Shown: one piece after another, positions 18,659 to 27,968 of the stretch
Numbering within the stretch: position 1 is the stretch's first letter
Layout: each line of letters opens with the position of its first letter
Assembly (NCBI GenBank): GCA_964019425.1
Contig: OZ025793.1
Coordinates: 1,302,001-1,366,000 of the forward strand
DNA from: Flectonema sp. DT1601
Taxonomy: Eukaryota; Euglenozoa; Diplonemea; Diplonemida; Diplonemidae
Direction: 5' to 3'
DNA: 64,000 bases
Translations under genes and position numbers: made by a program
The notes under the pieces: model-generated
Database searches by the model: none
Told to the model about the DNA's origin: nothing
The model's input: the letters and a program-made list of their open reading frames with translations, nothing else

Positions 18659-18840
18659 CACTTCAACAGGGGACCACCTTCTCACTAACAGGTTTTTTAG
18701 CGAAAGTTAGATTTCTTTGCTACTGTATTTGTATTTATTTTAGTTTGTATTACTTTATTTTAATATTCAAGTTGTTATAAATACATAAGAGTGACTACCC
18801 ATTATGACTATTCCCTTCACAGTTATCCGAGTTCATAACC
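18659..18840. other. Short intergenic region with acceptor tract
   Basis: Ends in CTATTCCCTTCACAG (AG 18821-18822) 18 bases before the next ATG. Nothing else seen. Confidence 0.5.
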
Positions 18841-20963
18841 ATGACGTTAGTAGCGGCTAATCAGGACCAGTATGAAACTGGTTCTGTTACCCACTCAGAC
18901 ATGTCATATGCGAGAAGACAAGTGGCAGCTGATCAGGCAAAGAGAAGACTTCGCCAGGAAATTGATAAAAAGGAAAAGCAAGTAGACCAAATGAGACAAG
19001 TTGCCGACAGAAAGAGAAGACAATTAGAAGATGAGAAGGAGCAGGTGGACAAGATGTACCAAATGAAGGAAGCTGATGAAGAAACGATTGTGAAGTTGAA
19101 AGAGCAGAAGTTGTTGTATCGCATCTTCAAACAACTCGACGTCGAGAGGAAGGAATCACTTTCGATTGAAAACTTTGAGCGTATCATTGGATCTGAAACA
19201 GCAGTCGTACACGAGCGCCTGTTCTCATCCCTTGCGACTACATTCCACATTACAATTAAGACCCGTGAATACGAAGAGGGATACGTTGAAGATCTTCTTA
19301 TTAGAGAAATGGGTCTTCATCCTTTAACACTCGAAACTACTTTACTGGACACCCATTCACCGGGTTTATTAAAAATGCAGCTCAAATTAGTTTGGTCATC
19401 GCACCCGATCGAGTTGGAAAAAGACCCAAAGGAGTCTGAAGAAGAAAATGAACGCAGAGACGAGGAACGGCAAAAGTACTACCAGTCAATGGGTGGTGAT
19501 GGTGAATCTGTTAGCGTTGAAACAGCTCAGATGAAGGAAACACAAATGATTGAAATTATTAGAACTCAACTATCAGAAGGATGGGAAGTTCTTAAAGTAC
19601 ACGATGAGATTAGAAGTGACTTCGATGACTTTACCTACTTCTGGAAGGACATGGAGGACAGTGTAATCCCTGATGGACTCAAAGACCTCTACCGTGAGCA
19701 AAAGCAAATTGAAGAAGAAACCATCCTCCCTGAAGAAGCCCTAGACAGAGTAGTTGAACTTGAACATCAAATTAAACATCAGCTCAAGTTGAATGATGTC
19801 ATCACTAGAGACACCGCTCTCACTGAGAAAGACATCGCAGCTGTTGATAAACAAATTGATAACATCAGTAAGGAACTTCTAAACATTCAAAGAGTAACTG
19901 GATTCGACTCAAACATTTCTAACAAAGATGCTGTTGACTTCAAACTCCAGGAGCAGGAAATCAAGCAACTCATGCAACTCGTTAAAAAGGTCGAAGAGGA
20001 GCAGACCAAGGGAAACAAACTCCTTCGCAGAAAGACAAAACTCATTGAGGCATTAACCTCTGAAGTTGACGAAAAGGGCGAACTCGAGGAACAGGTCTTC
20101 CAAGCCACTAATGACTTAAAGGTCGCAAACAGAGAGATTGATGAACTTTTAGAACAAACTAGAGGACTGAAGAATGACCACAGCAAGAGTGACAAGGCGA
20201 TTATGGTTCTTGAGAACACCAGAGACCAGGTTGCAGTACAATCTCTTCAGAATGATAAGCAGTACCTCAGAAATCAGATTACTCATCACCTTCGTTCAAA
20301 GGGAGAGAGTGACAGAGCTATTAAGGCACAGGCACACAGATTAGGTGTACTAGACAGAAGATTAGAAATGGTAACTAACGCTCTGAAGGATCTGAAGAAG
20401 GATCAAAAGATTCAACGTCGTCTGAAAGACGCTCTCGTCATGGCGGAGGATGATCTCCGTGACGCTACCAACATGGATTCAATTATGCCGGACAATGAAA
20501 TGGTTGACATCGAACTTTATGAAATCCTTAACAGAGATTTAGAAGCAATCACTAACAGTATTAAACTCAAAGACATCATTCTCATCGAGAAGGAAGCATC
20601 CATTGAAGCTACTGAACTCAAACTCGAAGAACTTCACCGCATCAAGGAAGATGATGAGGAATACTACTACATAACAACTAACAAGACTAACAAAGTATGA
20701 AATTACAATTTTTATATATTTTTATTAGACAGCTGCTCATCAACAAAAATCAACTTCTAAAAACCAACAGGAAGTTGATGAGCTTAAGGAAGACTACGAA
20801 GAAGTGCGCGGAACCTACAGAAGAGAGAGACACGCGCTTAAGAAAAGCATCGATAAATCGAGCAGGGTATGTGTTTACTAAATACGTAAGGTCTCATCAG
20901 TGTCTTTTTCGATACTCAAATCAATTAATAACCTAACAGAAGGCAGCCAACCTTCTCCGATAA
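18841..20963 (+). CDS. Long coiled-coil protein with two small introns
   Basis: Exons 18841-20694, 20729-20866 and 20940-20963; 671 residues. Intron 1 (20695-20728) is only 34 bp, GTATGA...ATTAG; the next CAG, four bases on, would break the frame, while ATTAG keeps a coiled-coil frame (TAAHQQK...QQEVDELKEDYEEV). Intron 2 (20867-20939, 73 bp) is GTATGT...CCTAACAG. The last exon adds only KAANLLR. Residues about 25-75 and 290-670 are heptad-rich and highly charged; between them (about 90-195) lies a compact part (LYRIFKQLDVERKESLSIENFERII...) with an EF-hand-like shape but no calcium loop. I do not recognise the family; cytoskeletal or flagellar proteins of this build are common in euglenozoans. 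Start ATG is 18 bases after the acceptor. Confidence 0.75.
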
Positions 20964-22579
20964 GATGCAACTGATGCCTTCAGTGGAATGCGAGCGGATG
21001 TGTTGTAGTCCACTCATCCCCCCTCTGAAAGAATAAATAAAAGGTCTGCTGACAACAGAATTGAAGAAGTCTACAGCTAGTGCCCGAAAAGCCGATTTTT
21101 TCTTTTTTTTTTTTTTTTTAAAAATTCCCCTTTCCCTTCCCAGAAATTTTCTGATTTTCTTTGTTTTCTCGGCAGCTGCAGAAAAACTGAATCGAATAGA
21201 AATAAAAAGTAGCGACCCATTGCCTTCTTGGCTTATGCAGTCAGGATGAGTCTATGTACGAAGCTAAGTAAGTGGTGTTGTTCAGATCGAATCCGTCTCG
21301 TCGATTGTACCGAACCCTCATTCCCCCAAAAAGTAGTGTTTGCATTCCTATTGGTAACACAGCCACTCGGATTCTTTTTTTTTTTTGATCTGGAGCGTGT
21401 AAGAGGCTTGCGTGAATCAGCCCTTTCCCCCTTGCGAAAAAAAAAAAATTCACCCCTTTCACAGAATTCTTTGTTTTTATGGCAGTCAAAAAAAAAAAAA
21501 AAAAGAAGAGGAGAGAAACAGATTAAAAGAAGAAGAAAGTCCCTGCTTTTCCCTTTGTACTCCCCCTTCACATTACGTTCTCTTGTGGATTTATTGAGCA
21601 CCTTTGTATCTACGTTACTGATCACAGGACTTGTTGGATTGTTTTTTGCGAGTTTCATGACATTGTTGTTGAAGTCTCGGCAGTTTACCCCAACTGAGAA
21701 AAAAAAAAAAAAAAAAAAAAAGAAAACAAAAAAAAAATTAAAAAAAAAAAAAAAAAATGGCAGTCTCGGCTACAAATAGCTGAAGACCAACAACAAATGT
21801 CAGAATTAAAAAAGATAAAAAAAAAAGTGACGATTATGTTCTTACACACTTATCATCAAGTAAGTGAAGATAGAAACACTCTTTTTTATTTAGTTCTTTG
21901 ACCCAACAAGTAAGTAACCCTGCGACTCGAAAGTAGTTTCCCATTTTCAAAACAGAAGTGGCTGTGTGTGTGATCCCCGTTTATGTATTTGGAGATTGGT
22001 AGTTAAGCAAGAAAGAAGAAAAAGCACCAGTTAAACTGTACCAGCAGCGAGTGTTAGCCCCTCTGATTTTTTTTTCACATCCTTTTTTTTTTATATATTT
22101 TTTTATTTTAAATCAGATCGAACACATTCTTTTCTTATTCTGGTCTTGTTGTTTTCTTTTACATGAAGGTCTCTACTGGGTCTGTAGTGCATAAATTTAG
22201 TGATCGTACAGTGTAGTGGTTCCTTCACATTGCAGTTAAATAAGGAGTAGTAAATTACTTTTACTTTCTTAGTGAGTTCACCCTCTGTATGTCGAAGATC
22301 TGAAATTGAAGAACAATGAAGTGAACTGTAAGGAATACTCTAAATAAGTATCGGACACTTTTGATCACAGGATCCCCTTTCATTCCCAGCCCCCAGGTTC
22401 CCCAGCTTCCTTCATGCCCAGATCTGTATTGTGAAGGTGTTTTCTAAGGTGATCTGTTGAATAGTATTATTTCCAGAGACAGGAAGACATAAATAAAAAG
22501 ATGTTAATATAATCAGACGTTAAATAGCAGCAACCCTCTCTCTCCCCTCTTGACAGGTCACAAATAAGTATGAAGAATC
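20964..22579. other. 1.6-kb intergenic region rich in A/T runs
   Basis: Several poly(A)/poly(T) tracts (21101-21119, 21370-21386, 21439-21448, 21487-21505, 21700-21756). ORFs here are driven by those runs. No gene or repeat family recognised. The end carries CCCTCTCTCTCCCCTCTTGACAG-type tract, AG 22555-22556. Confidence 0.5.
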
Positions 22580-23431
22580 ATGACGTGGTCACCCCGAATA
22601 GCTGAAAGTGAGTGGCTGACAGCTCGGAGTTCTGTCGCTGCAGAAGCAAAGATGACAATCTCTGAGTGGTGTTCAGTTCAAGCTCATTACCGAAGGTTAA
22701 TATTTGCGGTAGTTAAAAGGGTTGGCATCCATCAGTCTGTTGGAGCAACAGCCTGCGTGCTGTTCGCTTCTTTCACTCTCCCGAGACAGAGTGAGAGACG
22801 CGAACAGTACGAACGAAAGCAGGGATATCGCATCACTACTGAAGTACATGCTGAAATATTAATATGTGCCGTAGTATCTGTTGCTTCTAAACTGGAGCAT
22901 TATATTCTTCGAGGAGAACGTCTTATTGAAGCTTGGCGGCAAGAACTGCTGTGTCAGAATCAGTCCCTCAGTCGGTACATCTCAGAGTGTGGGACTGCTG
23001 GTATGATCTCTGCTTGTGAGTATTATTTATTGGATGCATTTGCTCAGTCCTTTGATATCGTTTTACCATTTCCTCAGTTGGAATTGTTGCTGTCTTCTGT
23101 TAGACATTCTGAAGAGGAGCTTCAAAAACTCCGTCCGTCCCTTTACGAGTGCGCAATGAACCTCTTCCAGTCAGATATTCCTTTATTCGCACCCCCAATG
23201 GTGTTGTCGATTTCAATATATTGTCGGCAGTGTAATTTCCTTTCGGTATCACAGCAGCCGATCCCGTTTCCCGTTGATGACGTGGCGGCGAAACAGATCG
23301 ACGACGTTCAAAATTATATTTCGAAGTTTTTTGAAGCGACCACTTCAGTGAGCAATGAAAGAGTACTCGATTTGGTGGACGATGTGCGGAAGCAGGTGTG
23401 GGAGCGCAATACTGCCCCCATTAGTGTTTAA
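22580..23431 (+). CDS. C-type (transcriptional) cyclin
   Basis: 283 residues. Cyclin-box fold one: YRRLIFAVVKRVGIHQSVGATACVLFASF (about 38-66) then VHAEILICAVVSVASKLEHYILRGERLIEAW, the counterpart of cyclin C's LMAPTCVFLASKVEEFGVVS. Fold two: ISACEYYLLDAFAQSFDIVLPFPQLELLL (like ILECEFYLLELMDCCLIVYHPY) and the YECAMNLFQSDIPLFAPPMVLSISI helix pair. The pattern is closest to cyclins C and H, which pair with CDK8- or CDK7-type kinases in transcription. Start: ATG at 22580. The transcript from the presumed acceptor also contains an earlier ATG (22570) that opens an 11-codon out-of-frame uORF overlapping the start, a possible brake on translation. No introns. Confidence 0.7.
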   Translation: MTWSPRIAESEWLTARSSVAAEAKMTISEWCSVQAHYRRLIFAVVKRVGIHQSVGATACVLFASFTLPRQSERREQYERKQGYRITTEVHAEILICAVVSVASKLEHYILRGERLIEAWRQELLCQNQSLSRYISECGTAGMISACEYYLLDAFAQSFDIVLPFPQLELLLSSVRHSEEELQKLRPSLYECAMNLFQSDIPLFAPPMVLSISIYCRQCNFLSVSQQPIPFPVDDVAAKQIDDVQNYISKFFEATTSVSNERVLDLVDDVRKQVWERNTAPISV

Positions 23432-23547
23432 CTTAATAAGATTTCTTTAACTGCATGAGGAGAGTGAAGATCTGAAGGTTGTTAACTATTATATTCTTTC
23501 AATAAATACTTTCTTATACTCTAAAACAGGAACAAACACTGTACATA
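23432..23547. other. Short intergenic region
   Basis: Contains TTTCTTATACTCTAAAACAG (AG 23528-23529), the presumed acceptor for the next gene. Confidence 0.5.
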
Positions 23548-24668
23548 ATGAATATCTCGGTATTGACTCTGTTGATAGTCAGTCTGATGACTGCTGAGGC
23601 TGCGAAACAAAATTTTGAATTTAGTACGTTTGTGATGGGATCGATGAAGAGACCAGTTAGAACTCAGGCATTTAATCCTCACCTACACGACGTTAATGAC
23701 ATGAAGTGGAATCAGGATATGCAGCGTACCTGTTTGTCGGTGGTACAGAAGTGTCCATGTGACTTCTTCCTTAAGATGTATGTAATATTGTATTATAATT
23801 ATTTATTGTTCCTTCTCAGTTCTGTACATTTTGGTACTCTTATCGCATCAACACAACACAGCATTGATACCTGTGCGAGCTTTCTCCACCACGAAGTCCA
23901 AGATGCCAATATCACTATTTCTGGAGTGTATGAAGACACAGCTTGTGACTACTACAGATTACGTTGTGATATTAAGACTCAGCCTGCTCACTATTTCGAA
24001 GAGGCTTATCAGTTCCTTCCATGTAATAGAGCAATGCAGGTTGAAACTACTTACAAATTTAAGGTATGATTTCAGAGATAGTTTTAACTATATTCCGCTA
24101 CAAGTAATTCACACCAAACACAACAGCTTCTTGATAACAGTTGGAGCACTCAGCTCAACTACAGTGCGCTTCTCAAAGAAGGTATTCCACAGACAATTCT
24201 AAGCGAGCCGGGTATCGTTCGTATGTGATAATTTATTGTACTGACTAAACTTATATTTGATGTGTTCTGTAGGAATCTAAAAGTAACAATAACCCCACAG
24301 AGCACACTGGTAGGTTTCATGAGAATATGACTTTCTGGTACAAAGACGTCCCTGTTCCAAGTCAGGAATCGCAAACAGGTGACTTCCATAAGTCGTTTCA
24401 CGTGTTGGTGCAATTTCAGGAAATTGAAGACTTTCAAATTAAAAACTCCAAAGCACCAGAGTGGCTGCAGGTCGCGTTCACAGAACAGATGGATGAATGC
24501 TCCACCTGTTGGGGGGGAATTGGTTGTTTAGGAAACAGGACTACTGGGTTTATGATTATCGCTCTTCTCGTTTCATTAACAGCGCTTCTGATTTCAACTG
24601 TTTGGCACTGCAGTGCTGTGAACGCTGCTAAGCAGGCAACTGCAACTCCAGTGCCAGCAGCAAACTGA
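23548..24668 (+). CDS. Cys-rich type I membrane protein, unknown
   Basis: Proposed exons 23548-23777, 23820-24063, 24127-24216 and 24273-24668 (319 residues). Introns: 42 bp (GTATGT...CTTCTCAG, no stop, divisible by three), 63 bp (GTATGA...CAACAG) and 56 bp. For the last, only a donor GTTCGT at 24217 keeps the frame with the acceptor at 24271-24272; better-looking GTATCG and GTATGT sites nearby do not, so that junction is uncertain. The product has a signal peptide (1-18), a lumenal or outer domain with about 13 Cys and several N-glycosylation sites (NIT, NMT, NRT), a short Cys pair region (CSTCWGGIGC), one membrane helix (GFMIIALLVSLTALLIST) and a short tail. I do not recognise the family; likely a surface or secretory-pathway protein. 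Confidence 0.65.
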
Positions 24669-25892
24669 TAGCCGTCAGTCTTAACTCTGGTATAATTAAT
24701 GTTTAGTATACAGGAGCATTAACTCTGTCGTCATCGTCACCGCATAGACAGCTTTGACTGCCCTTCGAACCTGTTGGGATGACTAACAATGAAAGGTTTC
24801 AGCAAGTGGTTGTTAATTTTTTTTTGGTTCAAATTTCGTATTTTTCTCGCAAGTATTCCTGATGCCTTATTTTTTAAGGAAGTCACTTACCGTTTAGTTT
24901 TTTTCGTATTGCCGCAATGTATTAAGTTCAATAGCGTACGAGAAGGAACACAATCGATTCGATAATCGCGAATTTGAAATTAATTTTTATTCATATTTGC
25001 ATTTTGCATATCGTTAGTGTGATTTGTGACGAGCAGATTGAAAGAAATCACCAGCACTGAACAAGCATTTCACAAGTTGGTTTTTGAATTTGCTTCTGTC
25101 TTCCGTCTGTGTGGGGTGAATTAATACACATGAAGAAAATGGTTTTTTTTTTTTTTTTTTTAATTGTGATTTTTTTTTTCAGTTTCGATGCTTCGCAGAT
25201 TTCTATCCCCAGAGACTAGTGATAATATTGCTGGTTTTGATTTGGTGCCAATTTAGTATTTCAGACCCAACTACTCTCTGACACTTTGATGGTAAGTAAT
25301 TTAGTTCATGGTCGATGTAATACTTGTTGAAATGCGCAGCGTCAACGGTACGGTCTACGTTTCTTCTTCCCTCCTCCCTGTTAGGTTATTTTGTTCTTTT
25401 TGAATCGGCTGGCATTCTTTTTTTTTTCTTGGGGGACCTCACTCAAAAAGATTCTTTTGAAAAAAAAAAAAAAAAAAAAATGGAAAACTTAAGTGATTGT
25501 GAGAAAACAACCACAACTGCTAACAGGAAGCGGTCTTGCCGCTGCACACACACCTGACTGTGGCATCTGACCATAGCACCGATAATCTTTTGGATTAATC
25601 AAATGAAAGAGTGAATGGAATGTTCGAGTGACCCCTTCGCTCAATGCTCTCATTTTGCTGCCGAAAGGCCCAAAAAAGGGGGTGAACAGCTTAGGCAACA
25701 AGTAGTCAATCCGTAGCTTAGTTTATTTTCTTCCGAGTAACTCAAATGGGAATCCTGTACAAGTGTTAGTTGTGTAACTATTTGTTTCTTTTCCATCGGA
25801 TTCCAGGAAGGTAACTAGAATAGGATGTAGGAATAATGAACCACACTATTTTGTATTAGTTTTCTATTTTCCCAACCACAGACACGTAACAA
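24669..25892. other. 1.2-kb intergenic region
   Basis: Poly(T) near 25143-25162 and poly(A) near 25460-25480. No gene or repeat recognised. Ends with TTTTCCCAACCACAG (AG 25880-25881). Confidence 0.5.
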
Positions 25893-27519
25893 ATGCGTTC
25901 GACACGCAAATTGTTGGCTTTCAGCACAGGTGTGCACAAACAAGGTACATCTATACATGGTGCTACCCAGCATCACATTCCAGACATCGGTACTGACGGG
26001 TTCCCAATACCAAAAACGAAGGAGAGGAAAATGTTCCGCAGAGATGTCGAAACGTTCGGAAAAGCTGACTTAAATGTATCAACCCGATACAAGAAAAATC
26101 CAGAAAGTGAGATTAGTAGAGATTATTTTGGAGCTCCTCCTTACTCGGTTTGTTCTTATTTATTTTCAAAAATTACTATTTATTGGAGTAAAACAACTGA
26201 AATAAAAAAACTAACATCCAACCAGCCACGAGGAACTCATGCATCAATGACAGATAGAAGAACTGGTTTTATGGTTAAATATCCAACTAGAAAATATCCC
26301 AACCCAAAAAGATTTAAACCAGTGATGGTATCGCCTCGTATTAGTATGAGAGAACCTGAAGTGTCTCCAAAGACGTTAGTTTCGAGAAGATATCTACCGA
26401 TGGAGAAGAAAGGTAAAAGGATTGTGATGAATATGGAATACCACAGAATGGTTCCAGTTCTAAAAAGACAACGAAAAGAGGTCTACTTGCGATTGAAGTT
26501 TGGTCTATACGATCTCGATAGAATCCTACCACCACTTTGGGGTCCTCAAGAAGGCAACAAATTAGACAGAGACGAATGGCTTTTCAAACTAATGTACTTC
26601 TTACATCCTATTAAAGAAGATGAGTTGGTTCAGAAAGTAGGGTTTTTCCCTCATAATCCATTTGATACATCGAAGGAAGTTATTCTTTCATTAGAGAGAC
26701 TGGTTTCTCGAGAATATTGCCGTCGTTTAGTTGGTAAAAATATTAATGGTGGTTTCGGTCTTGAACGTGACGCCTACTACTGGACTCTCATGCCTGACGA
26801 ATTGGACTTTGGAGAGAAGGTTTGTTTTTACTCTTTTTAACATAAACTGTTTACCTAGTCTTAAGCAATGGTATTCGGAAGTAGTATTAACATTTGGTTT
26901 CCTTGTGTTTACCAAAGGTCTCTGAGTGGAAAACTATTCGCATTTTTGCTTTCGAAACACAGCTTAAGCGCCCCCACTACTCCATACGACACAATGCAGT
27001 GTGGTGGAGGGTCTTCGCGCTAGTGTGAGAAATGATTGAAACTATTGAGTGGTTAGTTAGTCAAAGAGATTAGTTGGACAGCTTGTTATCATTTCTTAAA
27101 ATAAATAAATAAATAAACAGGTTGTTATAGATGAGGATCTTATGGAATCAATGTGGGATCCTAATAAAAGTGTGAACGTTAGTAACGTCACAGATGACAT
27201 GTGTAAAATAAGTTATCAACAGCAACACAACACCTACTTGCACTTGCGTGAAAGTAACGACATCGGAGAGTTGGAGAGGTTCGTAAGTTTTTGTGATGAT
27301 GAAATAGCAGAAACGAAAGTCAAACTCGACGACATCAACAAGGGTTACGAAATTGAAGAAGACAACGATGAGTCTGAAGAAGAAGTATACCCTCATCCAT
27401 TACAGTTATTCTCTTTAAATATTGGAAAGAAAGCTCATCATCACGTTGGTCATTGGTCTCAATCTATTCCAGACAACAACAGACCTCATGTTCCTCTTGG
27501 TCTCAGATCATCAGCTTGA
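25893..27519 (+). CDS. Basic conserved-looking protein, function unknown (two introns)
   Basis: Exons 25893-26147, 26226-26819 and 27121-27519; 415 residues. Intron 1 is 78 bp (GTTTGT...ACTAACATCCAACCAG), stop-free and divisible by three, so the frame reads through. Intron 2 is 301 bp (GTTTGT...AATAAACAG), both phase 0. The N-terminus (MRSTRKLLAFSTG...) is Arg/Lys-rich with few acids and could be a mitochondrial presequence. A central block (KRQRKEVYLRLKFGLYDLDRILPPLWGPQ...DRDEWLFKLMYFLHPIKEDELVQ) looks folded; the C-terminal third is acidic (EEDNDESEEE), ending in a His-rich stretch. I considered cytochrome bc1 subunit 7 and a mitoribosomal protein; neither can be supported. Start ATG is 12 bases after the acceptor. 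Confidence 0.7.
26958..27030 (+). ncRNA. Candidate single-hairpin H/ACA-like snoRNA inside an intron
   Basis: Within the 301-bp intron of the preceding gene is a GC-richer segment of 73 bases that folds into one hairpin. The basal stem pairs CACA...AGCGC (26958-26971) with GCGCT..TGTG; an apical stem pairs CACA with TGTG around ATGCAG (about 26989-27002). Between them, unpaired arms (CCCCCACTACTCC and GGAGGGTCTTC regions) could form a guide pocket. It ends in AGA (27028-27030). Euglenozoan H/ACA RNAs are known to be single hairpins of about 70 bases with an AGA box instead of ACA, so size, shape and box agree. No target site was tested; the fold was done by eye. Confidence 0.3.
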
Positions 27520-27968
27520 TCTACTTAGTCATCTCTTCTTCCTTTATCATAATGTCATTATTATACTGACGTTATAGTATTCATTTCAGCATACGAAGAG
27601 TGTTTACGTTTATCGCATTGTTACGGATAAAGTGTTTATTTTTTGATAACCTTATATTTCTGGTTATATCCTTTTACTGTAAAGCAGCGGTTCTAGTTTT
27701 CTTTTCTTTTGAGACTTCACAGCAGCTACACTCATGGAGAACCAGATGTGCGAGATGAAGGCAGAAATTATTACTGGTATTTACTTAAATACGATCATTA
27801 CGTCCAAGGAGGCTGTTATTCTTTTCTCAATGTGTTACATTTGACGTGTTACCTTCATTCTTCCTACAGGATCAGAACTCCACCCTAACCGAGTCCAATA
27901 CCCGCAGGGTATCCTGTTCGAAGATAGCAGCAACTCCTTTTTTAGACAAAGGATCTCCTGGCATTAAT
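27520..27968. other. Intergenic and 5' UTR of the V-ATPase gene
   Basis: No ORF of note. CCTTCATTCTTCCTACAG (AG 27867-27868 region) is the likely spliced-leader acceptor, leaving a 5' UTR of about 100 bases, longer than for most genes here. The frame is open upstream of the ATG, but no ATG occurs there. Confidence 0.5.

Noticed and set aside
21228-21779. 183-codon ORF
   Set aside because: Built from poly(A)/poly(T) and A/G-rich runs; low-complexity Lys and Phe stretches only.
23548-24668. CDC50/LEM3 family membership for the Cys-rich membrane protein
   Set aside because: A short NPTEH-like stretch is suggestive, but there is a cleavable-looking signal peptide instead of an N-terminal cytosolic tail and anchor, and the conserved C-terminal ectodomain block is missing.
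25893-27519. Cytochrome bc1 subunit 7 (UQCRB-like)
   Set aside because: Only a vague FGLYDLDRILPP resemblance; the conserved RxFRIKRA...LPKEQW block is absent and the protein is three times too long.
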